Positions 45,701 to 56,259 of a stretch of DNA of 64,000 nt are shown piece by piece (position 1 is the stretch's first letter; every line of letters starts with the position of its first letter). The DNA lies in assembly GCA_030407085.1 (NCBI GenBank), contig CM059584.1, forward strand, positions 2,227,501-2,291,500, read 5' to 3'. This DNA is from Trichopria drosophilae (taxonomy: Eukaryota; Arthropoda; Insecta; Hymenoptera; Diapriidae). The translations under genes and the position numbers were made by a program. The notes beneath the pieces were generated by a model, which was given only the letters and a program-made list of their open reading frames with translations, was not told the origin of the DNA and searched no databases.

Positions 45701-47307
45701 GTATGATACATTACCAGTGAAGTGGTTAATTGATTATTTTGATGTACATACAGTAGAACTTCATTTTATTGTCCTACTCGGGGTTTTGCCTTTCACTTTG
45801 TTGTCCGACAAATGCGTACCTTCCGTATCGCATATCACAGTACGCACGACACTGAAATTACGAAAGAGAGAGGAAGAACTAACCTTACCTACGCTAAATA
45901 CGTGAAGGGAATCTCGATAATGACGTGAAGGCGCTAACAAAGTGAAGGACAATAAAGTGAAGTTCTATTGTATTTGGATTCGGCTAGAAAAATACTATCA
46001 GAAATAACTCTAACTGGTAGAACGACAGCTTTCTTTTGGGCTGGAAGTAGATGCCCAAAATTTTGACCTTCATATATATCTTAAAATTTGGATTCTGGAG
46101 CAAAATCCTATCAGAATCGATCCATACTTATAGGGAAAAATGAAATTCTTAAATTCTTGTTGGGCCGTGTTATTTACTTTTACATTCGGTCACCACCGGA
46201 ACTCGCCATTGCGCCAGTTAAGAGTTCGGTTTCGACAATTTCGAGGTTGATCGACGTGCCGAGACTACAATACCGACCGGAAGTCCGATCCGATGAAACC
46301 GGAGAAAAGCAGGAGTTGCAGCTCGTTACGACCGGTAGACCCAGATTTCGTCAACCCAATTAATCGGATCATTGGGATCGCTCTTAAGTTCGTTTTCATT
46401 CGGCAATAATGGATTTACCTACATAACACGCTTGGCCGGACATCGCACGCTGCTGTTGAAGCGAGTTTGTTTTCAAAATAATTTACGAATTAAAAAATAG
46501 AACACTGAAACTGAAATCACGCGCCGATCTCAACTGCTGTAATCGAAAACAAGATGAATCGGTGATATAATAGGTTCCTTATTTAGCACATCGTCGATAC
46601 AATTGACTTTATAACTGAATTAGTAAGTAAAGAAATTTTTTAAATATCTTGTACTTTTATTTTAAACCAGAACCCTATTTCAAGTAAAAATCCCAGAATT
46701 CTTAATTATTGTTGATCAAATTTCCTGAAATTATAAAAAAATAACTAGATATATGGATTTCATCAATAATGTTTATGAACATTATTGATGAAATCCATAT
46801 ATCTAGTGATTTTTCATAATTAAATAATTCATAATAATTTTCATAATTAATCATAATTAATCAAGTAAGTTTGATTTTTTAGATATTTTGAAGAGGTTAT
46901 GTTGATTCAAAGCAAAAACAAAAAATGTCTAGTTGAAGTTCATATATTTTGTGCACTTTTGTACAACTATGTAAAAAAAAATAGAAGCAATTTACAAAAC
47001 AATTGTCTAAATTATGTACTCAAAATTATCAAAAAATTATGACAAAATCAAACAAAGTTTAAAGAATTGTGTAAATTATGTACTTAAAATAATAACAAAA
47101 TTATGAAAAAATCAAATGAAATTTACATAGTTGTGCGAAAGTGTACAAAATATGTGAACTTCAACTAGACATTTTTTTTGTTTCGTCTCAAATCAATATA
47201 ACTTCTTAAAAATGTTGAAAAAAAATTAAACTTACTTGATTAATTAAGTTAATTAAGTTAAGTAAACTTTACGCACGAAAAAGCCGTACGTAAACAATAT
47301 TTCGGCA

Positions 47308-47341
<34 letters not shown>

Positions 47342-50300
47342 GTTCTATTTTCGATACTAGTGCGTAAAATCGATTTCTTACGCACGCGTGTCGAACGATA
47401 TTTTTCGATATACTGTGCGTAAAATTTACGCAGCCGGGCAGCACGAGAGAGCCCCGGTCAGCAATAGTGCGTAAAATCGTATTTTACGCACTAAAAACGG
47501 TGCGCAAAATCAAATTTTACGCATAGTATATCGAAAACTACTATTATATTTCTGCATTTATTGTTTTAATAATTGAATACAAAAGACTTACAGATAATGC
47601 ACTTGCAAGAGTTAAAAGTAATACATTGGAGCACGCCACGTCAACTTGAACTCTTCTTCCATTGCAATTCAAAATACTGAATTCACCTTTAAGTTTCTAT
47701 TTAAGCAACCACTTCCCATAATAATAAAGCAGATGTCATAATGTAGGAAGTCGACAGAAACCGCATCCTTTTACCGAATGGTATGAAAATAAGTACCTAT
47801 TATCTAGCCAGCAATTTAATAACTTGTACTTCCTTTTAAATAATTTAAAATCATTTCTATGACTATAAATTCGTGTTGTTTGCTCCAGTCTGAAGACTAT
47901 TCGACGAATGAATATTGCCAAGTTTTTTTTTGTATTTATATTGATTACCATTTTTAAATACGGACAAACAAAAATAATTTGTTTTTATTTATTGATTATG
48001 GCAGTTGTAACGACGAAATCGATTACTTATTTATGTTTCAATTGTTCTAACGGTTATTTTTTAATAGTTACTAATGTTGGTATTAATAATAGTGCCATTT
48101 TATAGAAGGAATTTACGAGGTTAAGAATTTTCTTCAACCTACATCCATCATTAGCTGGTTAAACGTTTCAACGACCTCTCAGAGTTCGTGACTCGGTGCT
48201 GACGGCAAGTTGAGATTTTTCGTTTGTTCCGACCATTTAACATTTTAATTTCTATTAGATATCTTTCATATTTAATTTATATTCGAAAAATGAAATACAA
48301 TTACCTTAAAACAAATTTGAGTTTTTATTATAAAACAACTTATGGACATCAATAGAAGGATGATATATTTACAGATCGGAATTAGGGTACTCAAATGTGT
48401 TTTTAATGAAGACATAAGCAAATCTTTGTTCAGTATTTAAGATAATCTTCCTATACTACTGAACAACTTAGGCTTATTTTCTGACCATATAATTTTTTTT
48501 TAATTCGTTTTCTATAAACAATAACAAAATTTCGCAGTAAAATGCGGACAATATTTAAAAAAATATTTTCAATAAAAAAATGAAGAAACAATTAATCTAA
48601 TAAATTAAAAAGCGACATACGAAATAAATTCAGCAGAATCATACAGCGGAAGAAATATTATGAAAAATATACAGCCCGAAATAATTCAAAGAAAGTATAA
48701 AATTGCTAATACATATTTGCTACATTATTCATCTGCAATTAATAACTAATTAAAGACTTTCTCTTTTATTTACGCAAAACTTGCTGCGGTTATAGAACAA
48801 TACAACATCTATCAAGCTCCGATAAAACGATGTTACTTGTCGTTTTAAAATTATAATCTCGAATTTATTAGACGCACATTTTACTTTAGTGAGTTAGTGT
48901 TTTAATCGTTACGTTTTCATCATCGTTAAGGATTAATACTGGAACACTTGACTAAGTAGCGTAAGTAATTAATTCTTAAAACTAAACACACTTTCATCTA
49001 TGGCAACTGCAAATGACGAACAAAATCGACTTCTCGCGTGTGCGAGGCGCAATCCATACACGTCGACGCAAACTATAAATTTAATGTGGCAGTTTAAGAA
49101 CACCATCGATTCAAGGCTGCGTTTTAAGCGTAAAAAAGATTTGCCACGCAGGCAGAAGGCGTGAAAATTATCGAGTGTTTTTTTTAGACCATAAAATGTG
49201 TATGCGTTTTTCGAAAGATTTTACATGGTGTTCAATCACGACGGACTAAACGGTCCTAAATCTGTAGGACGTTTTGTCCTATCGCGTTAATTTCATTGGC
49301 GTTTAATAGGTTGCAGGTTTTTGACGACGACGACGTCATCGATCGTCTTCGCGCTAAAACTGCTCGCTAATATGAGACGCCTGGAATTTCATTGTTTCGT
49401 CGTTGTTAGAATCACGTTCATATGCCATTCTGTGCTCGTAAAATTAATTGAATCAATTTTTAGGCCTTCGGGCGTTTTAAAATAAATCTTTCCGAAACCT
49501 TTCCAGTCTTTCAGCTTTAAAAAACAAAGTTTCTTGGGCTACTTAGTTATAAATTACTTTTTTAATTAAATATTTAAACTAATTCATACGTTTTATATTT
49601 ATGTCATATTGGGTAAATAAAAATGCGATAAAAAATATTTTTAGTGGCAATCGAAAGGTCCCAGGTTCAATTCCCGGCAGCCCTTCATTTTTTGTCGAAA
49701 ATAATTTTAAAAATTCTTAAAAAATCATTTAATTTGTTCAATGCATAATTTCAATTCAATTTTAGTAATCAATTATTAAAAAATGCAAAATTATACTTAC
49801 AGTCATTTCGGAGACGTTCCAAAGCTCTTCGGAAGTCATCACGTTCGTTGTTGATGGCTTCTTCGATGCCTATGTGTCTCGTTCTCAATTCTTCGACTTC
49901 TGTTCTCGCGGACAACCAGTCGGCTTTCATGTTTTCGTATTCTTTTTTTGACTTGTAATCGGCAAATTGTTCAACCTAAAAATCCAACAAAAAATGAATA
50001 TTAGTACATTTTTATATTATATTTACTTTTCACTATTTAGCTTTTACAATTAACCCGTTTCGTCCCGAAAAGACAAAATTTGTCGCCGGTTTTTTCATCC
50101 TTCGTAAGTTTATGGATGTCTCTGAGATATTGTTGTGAAATGAAGGTTTCTTATAGTTTTTGGGTATCCTCTTTCCGAATATGAAGTCCATTTTTCGATA
50201 TCACTTTCCAATTTTTAAATATGGCGTCTTAAACGAAAAAAACGTGGAAAAAAGCAAAAAGTTTTTTAGTAAACTGCATGCAATTTTTATTGCGAAGGAG

Positions 50301-53300
50301 TTCCGGGATCAGGCCTCGGAATCCTGTGTGATAATGAGTTTTACTAAAAGTTGGTCAATACTACGACTTAAATTACAAAATGGCGTCCTAAATACAAATT
50401 TTGGAATTTATCCAATATGTTTTCGAAAACTTCTGTATATACTAAATATCAGACGGATTTTAAAAAATTTCAGTTAGCCATATTGGATTCGCCATTTACA
50501 ATTTCCAAACTGTAATAACGAATTTGTATACAGCAACCTCAAAAATAATCTACAAGAACATATTTATAAAAATTCACGACAAGATAACAGAAATATATTC
50601 ATAAAACGGAAATAAGAAAAAAAAATCCGAATCAATAGCGCCATTGTGATGACGTCATTTTGTAATTTAAATCTTAACGTTAACCAAATTTAGTAAAACT
50701 CATTATATCACAGGATTCTGAGGCCTGACACGACCCCGAACTCCTTCGCAATAATAATTGCAGTTTACTGAAGAAGTTTACCTTTTTTCCACGTTTTTTA
50801 CCGTTTAGGTGACCATATTTTAAAATGGATAGTGACATCGAAAAATGGACTTCATATTCGAAAAGAGCATACCCAAATACTACAGCAAAACCTGTATTCG
50901 TGACAATATCTCAAAGATATCCATAAACTTACGCACGGAGGATGAAAAACGGCGACAAATTTTGTTATTTTGGGACGAAACGGGTTAATTGATTATATGT
51001 GCACAATATTTGTTTTACATAATACAAATATTTGTATTATCGATAAAGAAAACTTAATTTTTTAATTTGGTAAGATAAAGTATGGATATTCAAAATGACG
51101 GACCCAAAATGGCGGACCAAATTTATAAAAGTTACTTGATAAAGCTGAAATTGGATACTTAGGAGGATTTGAGGCTGCAGATCATGAATTTAACATCAGA
51201 TTTGTAACATTCAAGATGGCGCATTCAATATGGTGGTTAAAATTCGTTAGTTCAGTAGGTTCAGTACACACAAACAGCATATTCAGGATATTTTTGGATG
51301 ACGAATTTACCTTCGTATCTTCAAAATTTTAAATTGGTGGACGCATTTTTTTTGAAATCGTTGGAATTCTGTTTTTTGGAATTCTTTGACATGTTCCGAT
51401 ATTGGAATGGTCGGGGTTAATATGGTAGATTCAAAATGGACCCTTTTCCTTACTATGGCCACATTTTTGACCACGTGGGCGATCAAAGTTTAAAATCGTA
51501 ATTTTTCTACAATTTATTTAGAATTTTTCCATCACAACATTTGTAAAAGTCATCTGGAGAAAATGTTGCATCTTTTTTTTTGCAATCTTAGCGCGGTGGG
51601 TCGTTTTCACGCTCGGGTCGTTACCCGGTACCAGGAGGCTTTGATTTTACCCGGGTGCTTGAGAAGAAACGTGCCGAGGCACAAATTACGATGATCGTAG
51701 TGGCATCGTGCGTAACGATCGATCAAAGAATTTCTGGGAAAATGAAGTAGACCTCACTCGAGAAAGGTTTACGTAAGGCACGTTACCGACGTTCGCCACG
51801 GTAAAATGTATCCATTGACCTCACGCACTTAATTGATTACGTTAAATCTATTTTCGCGATGCGTGAATAACGACAATGTTCACCAAGACCAGTTTGATGT
51901 CCCTTGTCAAAATAATTTTTTTCCCTACCATATTTACGAGTGGTGACGTCATAATACGATATTTAAAGAATCAACAGCAGTCAAAACGAAAGGTTAAAAA
52001 CTCGAGGTGAGAAAATAAATATTGATGGTTTTTTTTAATGTTCGATGCATGGAGATGGCTGCGAGGTAACGAAAATTGAGATAATCTTCAATTTAAAAGT
52101 GTCTGATAGAAAATTCAACGACAAAAACTAGCAACAAAAGCTGTAAAACTACAAAAATACTGAAATAACATTTGTTTACTTCAATTTCAATAGTTTTTCT
52201 TATCAAAATCAAAGTTAAAAATATTTAAAAATACATATCTTGGTTTTTAAATTTCATTTTCAAGTTTCAAAATTCAACGACAAAAACTAGCAACAAAAAC
52301 TGTAAAACTACAAAAATACTGAAATAACATTTGTTTACTTCAATTTCAATGGTTTTTCTTATCAAAATCAAAGTTAAAAATATTTAAAGATACATATCTT
52401 GGTTTTCAAATTTCATTTTCAAGTTTCAAAATTCAACGACAAAAACTAGCTACAAAAGCTGTAAAACTACAGAAATACTGAAATAACATTTGTTTACTTC
52501 AATTTCAATAGTTTTTCTTATCAAAATCAAAGTTAAAAATATTTAAAAATACATATCTTGGTTTTCAAATTTCATTTTCAAGTTTCAAAATTCCATGACA
52601 AAAACTAGCAACAAAAACTGTACAACTACAAAAATACTGAAATAACATTTGTTTACTTTAATTTCAATAGTTTTTCTTATCAAAATCAAAGTTAAAAATA
52701 TTTAAAGATACATATCTTGGTTTTCAAATTTCATTTTCAAGTTTCAAAATTCCATGACAAAAACTAGCAACAAAAACTGTACAACTACAAAAATACTGAA
52801 ATAACATTTGTTTACTTCAATTTCAATAGTTTTTCTTATCAAAATCAAAGTTAAAAATATTTAAAAATACATATCTTGGTTTTCAAATTTCATTTTCAAG
52901 TTTCAAAATTCAACGACAAAAACTAGCTATAAAAGCTGTAAAACTACAGAAATACTGAAATATCATTTGTTTACTTCAATTTCAATAGTTTTTCTTATCA
53001 AAATCAAAGTTAAAAATATTTAAAGATACCTCCTAAGGTTTTTAGGACTTCAAGAATTCCAATATGGCGACAGATTTAAGAAAAAATGCCAAAAAATTGA
53101 GAAATATTTAGTATTATGAATTTTTTTCGATCTATAAAAATATTGGGATTTTAATGAGAAAGGTTTATAAAATATTTGAATTCAAAGAACAAATTTTACT
53201 TTTATACCGTACGATATAAAATGGCGTCATAATGAAAATTTATTTGAAAAATTTTTGGAAGCAGTAACTCAAAATCTATAAACTTTTTAAAAAAAATTCA

Positions 53301-55854
53301 TAAGAATAAAATCTTTAGAACCGAAGCGACTTTTTCCGATAAAAATGCAAAGCTTGAAGCTTTTTTCGAAAACTTGTTTGTTTAGGTTTTTTATGCAAAA
53401 GATAACGCCTAAAGGCAAAAGATCACATAAAAAAGAATATTCAAGCTGTATTTTGATGTATTTTTGCCTCGGCGGTCGGACATATTACAGTCGACATCTT
53501 GAAAAAAATGTCAAAAAACGCGATTTTTTGTTGTTTTTCCCATTTATTTCGAAAACTACGCATCAGATGAAAAAATCTTTCAGACAAAAAATGAAGAACA
53601 TCAAATTCTCTACAAGAAAGGTTGTATGAGTTTTCTTCGTAATGTTAATGGTAAGCCCGTAAATAAAGGACAAAGTTGACTATAATTAGTTTAGGTATTA
53701 AAGTATACCAAATTATATAAATTAAAAATGATTGAATCGATTTTTCAAAATTCGAGCTCCATAAATAGTTTTACTCGTTGCCTACGATGTTCTAAACAAA
53801 ACAAACCCAATTAATTCGGAATTCACCGTAAATTGTCATAAATAATTCCACAAAATAAGTACAGGAGAGTCCCAGTATAATTGCGTCTCAATATATTTAC
53901 GTTCCAGCATATTTGTCCTGTTCCGTCTTATTATATTTACCTGTCACCGCTCTCTTTTCCCCCCCACCTTGTGGGCTGGGACCTCGGGAGGGCCTGCTGT
54001 GACGTCACAAACATAACGCGACCAAGAGCAGTGGGAGAAGCGACGCGACGCTCCCCTTCGTTTGGTAAATATAACGAGACAGGAGGGGAAGGCATGGAAC
54101 CGAGTGGGTAAATATATCGGGATTTTACTGTAACTGAATAACATCTATTCAACATGATAAATATGCTTCGTGTGAAACTAATTAGATGGAATTTGATATT
54201 AATTTTTAAACAAATTTTTAGCGGTTTCTCTTCTGAAATTAGATGTGTTATGAAGATGGAGGATAAAGGAAGATTATCATAATCCCCATAATTTATTACT
54301 AATTTTTCACGATTTTTTAAAAATATTTTTGATTTTCGAAAAAAAAAATTACGGGCAAGGCCGAGAGTTGAACCAGCAATCTTTCCATTGCCGGTCTAAT
54401 GTAATCAATAACACAGGTCTACAAAACAGAGGGTCCCGGATGTTGTTGGGATGTTGTGGGTCATTTCCGACGTAATTGTATGCGTAGAGTCCAAACTCGA
54501 AGTCATTTTTGAGATATTTGGGGTCATGTACTCGAAAAACGCGTATTTTGCTATGTTTGAGGTTGTGTACAGGACTCAATAATTTTTGTTTGCCTTCTGT
54601 ACTATTTGCATCTTTATTTTACACTTTAAAATGAGGTTTTATTCGATCACCTAGGATTTTTTCTTACAAAGTTACGGCCATTTTGAAATTACGAGATATA
54701 TTCCATTAACGTTATCAAAAAACAGTCACAATACTGAAACGTGATTTTAGTTATTAGTATCCATATTTTATATAGTTGTTTATATTTATACAGGTTTCAT
54801 GACATTGAATTTGACCTTGAGCTTGTTCTTCAAGAGCATGTTAAGGTAACTTTGTTTCCATGTATATCGTAATTTCAAATTGGCGTAACTTGGTGAAGAA
54901 AAGTCGTAATGGAATTCTGCGCATCCCATATTAAAGAAAAAGAGCAGTATCACATGATCCAACGAAAGGAAAAACTCCTAAAAATGTTTTCTTTTCTGTA
55001 CATGACCTCAAAAATAGCAAAAAACGCGTTTTTCGAGTAAATAACCTGAAATATCTCAAAATCCTGACGTGATGGGCCACTTCTGACTTCGGATTCTGAT
55101 TCAACGCACAAAATTACGTCGGAAATGATCCACAGCTTCACAACAATAAAACCATGGACCTGTGTAATGAATATTGCAAAATTCCATGTAATTGGTATAA
55201 GCAAAAATAATTTTTATGAAAAACAAATTTGATGTGATTTCTTACGTATTTTGGGTCGCTGATTAGGAATATAATAATACAAATTGGTAGTCGGCCATAT
55301 TTTGTCCGTTATCTTGAAAAAATGTGAGTTTTTTATTCTATTTTGAAAAATACTAATCTGATGAAAAAATGTTTCAAATAAAAAATGTAGAACATGAAAT
55401 TCTCCACAAAAAGTTTACGTATTAACCCTACATATTGAACACAACGTTTTAAACCTTAAAATTCTAATTAAACAAAAAACGCTGTTTTTGTAAAGATAAA
55501 AATTTGTCATACCTGGTGGGCAAAATACTGCACAGTAACGGCTAGTGCCTGGAGCGTGTCGTTGGCCCGCTTCTCCTGGGCGGAAGTTACCCCGACGTTG
55601 ATTTCCTTCTCCTCGACGTGCGACGGCGTCTGGGCCTCTTGGTCCCGCGTTTCCCGGCAGTTCCGGACTCCGGTCGTTACGGTCGTAACACCAGCCGGTC
55701 CGTTGCAGCTGCTGCTCTCCTTGGACCCGCGATCTGCAACTAAAGCCACGGGGCCCATATCAGCTACCGCACACGACTCCCGTAATTGTCCGCGATTTCC
55801 GGTTTCCGATCGGTTCGCAATTTGCGCCGTTCCCGCCCTACGACCGAATTCCAT
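42742..55854 (-). CDS. coiled-coil protein, MTUS/ATIP-like
   Basis: Three exons join in phase: 55854-55513, 49975-49801 and 43865-42742, giving 546 residues. Residues 1-114 are low-complexity (NRSETGNRG, TTVTTGVRNC). Residues 115 to about 355 form a long coiled coil (VEQFADYKSKKEYENMKADW, EVDILRRELDDKESLEQRAE, RQLSHDNEVLLES) ending in NEELLWRL (335-342), the signature at the end of the coil in MTUS1/ATIP microtubule-associated proteins. The tail is Ser/Pro/Arg-rich, then acidic (SSSDDESSASS). In vertebrates the family binds microtubules and EB1. ATG 55854 follows an in-frame stop. Family call rests on coil plus NEELLW; other coiled-coil proteins remain possible. Exon 1 could also be longer if spliced upstream. 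Confidence 0.72.
43966..44056 (-). repeat. tRNA-derived SINE-like copy
   Basis: On the minus strand: A-box-like TAACTTTAGTTGG, then GGCAACCGAAAGATCCCGGG and B box GGGTTCAAGTCCC, ending in a T run. The acceptor ends do not pair. Related fragments lie at 49641-49693 and 54340-54421. Confidence 0.6.
44273..45086. mobile_element. TTAA element of 814 bases with ATGGCGGATCC/GCGACCCC units
   Basis: Ends TTAACCCTTTTTTGGCGCA and TGCGCCGCAAAGGGTTAA (inverted). At least five interior units: forward GGGGTCACTAATTACGAATC plus AAAATGGCGGATCC on the left, reverse GGCCATCTTGGATCC and TCGTAATCAGCGGCCCC on the right. It is the clearest example of this structure in the window. Confidence 0.82.
45087..45750. 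repeat. diverged CCATTTTG/GGCGGAC units
   Basis: Scattered ATTCCGCCATTTTGC, ATGGCGGACATCATT and GCCGCCATATTGATTTT words in AT-rich DNA; probably an old relative of the neighbouring TTAA element without clear ends. Confidence 0.4.
45751..45970. mobile_element. pogo-type MITE (CAGTAGAACTTCATTTTATTG)
   Basis: Ends CAGTAGAACTTCATTTTATT and AATAAAGTGAAGTTCTATTG, flanked by TA. Confidence 0.85.
45971..46742. other. intron of the MTUS-like gene with an unexplained CpG-rich block
   Basis: 46190-46370 is CpG-rich and open on the plus strand (ELAIAPVKSSVSTISRLID ... TTGRPRFRQPN). It is not like the repeats around it. It could be a small exon, a conserved non-coding block or chance; I cannot tell. Confidence 0.35.
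46743..46807. repeat. perfect 30-bp hairpin
   Basis: Arms 46743-46772 and 46778-46807 are exact inverse complements (ACTAGATATATGGATTTCAT ...), with a 5-base loop region. Confidence 0.95.
46858..47243. mobile_element. foldback element, AATCAAGTAAGTTTGATTTTT ends
   Basis: Inverted arms of about 115 bases: AATCAAGTAAGTTTGATTTT, then AAAATGTCTAGTTGAAGTTC near 46922, mirrored at GAACTTCAACTAGACATTTT and AAACTTACTTGATT. Confidence 0.8.
47255..47530. repeat. cluster of GTGCGTAAAATCG palindromes with a (GT)n run
   Basis: TTACGCAC/GTGCGTAA words occur about eight times, often as hairpins such as GTGCGTAAAATCGTATTTTA followed by CGCAC. A GT run occupies 47311-47338. Confidence 0.75.
47531..48800. 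other. intron of the MTUS-like gene, AT-rich
   Basis: No element or exon recognised. Confidence 0.4.
48820..49500. other. CpG-rich single-copy block inside an intron
   Basis: Unlike its AT-rich surroundings it contains many CpGs, for example TCTCGCGTGTGCGAGGCGC and GACGACGACGTCATCGATCG. No open frame with coding character. It could be a cis-regulatory block or internal promoter of the MTUS-like gene. Confidence 0.4.
49641..49693 (+). repeat. SINE-like tRNA-derived fragment
   Basis: GGCAATCGAAAGGTCCCAGG, TTCAATTCCCGG and a T run, matching the 43966-44056 copy in the opposite orientation. It lies about 110 bases from the second coding exon of the MTUS-like gene. Confidence 0.55.
50050..50988. 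mobile_element. 939-base TTAA element with 300-base inverted arms
   Basis: Begins TTAACCCGTTTCGTCCCGAA and ends GGGACGAAACGGGTTAA. The left arm (50050-50358) and right arm (about 50680-50988) pair over most of their length, including AGGCCTCGGAATCCTGTG / CACAGGATTCTGAGGCCT. TTAA plus CCC ends match piggyBac-type elements. No transposase. Confidence 0.88.
50989..52111. other. intron of the MTUS-like gene: ATGGCGG remnants and a CpG-rich block
   Basis: 51080-51450 carries diverged units (AAAATGACGGACCCAAAATG, CAATATGGTGG). 51590-51850 is CpG-rich and single-copy in appearance (GGTCGTTACCCGGTACCAGG, GTAACGATCGATCAAAG); function unknown. Confidence 0.45.
52112..53030. repeat. 159-bp satellite, six head-to-tail units
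   Basis: Units start at 52112, 52271, 52430, 52589, 52748 and 52907, exactly 159 bases apart. Each begins AATTCAACGACAAAAACTAG or AATTCCATGACAAAAACTAG and runs through ATTTGTTTACTTCAATTTC and CATATCTTGGTTTTCAAATT. Units 4 and 5 share the CCATG/GTACAACTAC variants; units 3 and 6 share the AGCTA/CTACAG variants. The array lies within intron 1 of the MTUS-like gene. Confidence 0.96.
53031..53861. other. intron, no gene
   Basis: AT-rich with single CCAATATGGCGAC and AAAATGGCGTCAT words. An open frame at 53345-53629 is Lys/Phe-rich and shows no motif. Confidence 0.4.
53862..54130. mobile_element. pogo-type MITE (CAGGAGAGTCCCAGTATAATT)
   Basis: Ends CAGGAGAGTCCCAGTATAAT and TATATCGGGATTTTACTG, TA on both sides. 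Second copy of the 13966-14201 family. Confidence 0.85.
54131..54339. other. intron, AT-rich
   Basis: Nothing recognised. Confidence 0.4.
54340..54421 (-). repeat. tRNA-derived SINE-like fragment
   Basis: Minus strand: AGACCGGCAATGGAAAGATT, then GCTGGTTCAACTCTCGGCC, ending in T-rich DNA. The same GGCAA...GAAAGAT / GGTTCAA layout as the copies at 43966 and 49641. Confidence 0.5.
54422..55512. repeat. inverted segments flanking AT-rich DNA in intron 1
   Basis: Phrases near 54460-54545 (TCATTTCCGACGTAATTGTA, ATGTACTCGAAAAACGCG) return inverted near 55020-55125 (CGCGTTTTTCGAGTAAATAA, TACGTCGGAAATGATCCAC), so about 54400-55160 is a loose foldback of roughly 750 bases. Confidence 0.6.
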
Positions 55855-55990
55855 TTTTTGCCGTACATACCCAGGGACGAATTAAAGTCCCCGGGTGAAC
55901 GCATTTTTTTACCACGGATGTTCCTCGCGTGCACCGACCGATCACCGGACGCCATTCGACCGTCTTTTGTTTCCACAACAGAAATTGGCC
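55855..55990 (-). promoter_or_regulatory. CpG-rich leader upstream of the MTUS-like ATG
   Basis: Non-AT-rich sequence directly before ATG 55854. It includes a second overlapping open frame from 55976 (METKDGRMASGDRS...) in another phase that could act as an upstream frame. TSS not identified. Confidence 0.4.
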
Positions 55991-56255
55991 GTCGGATTTC
56001 AGGGCTTGGTTTTACAGATTCGCCAGTTTTATTTTGAATAAAAATTATTTTTTACCGAATAAAAATGCAATTTAACGTTTGTATTTTATGTAAAATGGTT
56101 GAAAAAAATGTCCAAACAGGCATACCTGACGTAAAATTAACTAAATACTCCGATTCTTTTCAGATTTTTCCTAATTTTTTTTGTTGTTTCGTTTTTTCAT
56201 CGTTATATAGTGTCAGAATTGGTTAAAGTTGAGAAATCGTGTCCTAAATACTTAA
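55991..56255. other. AT-rich spacer
   Basis: Nothing recognised. Confidence 0.4.
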
Positions 56256-56259
56256 ATTT

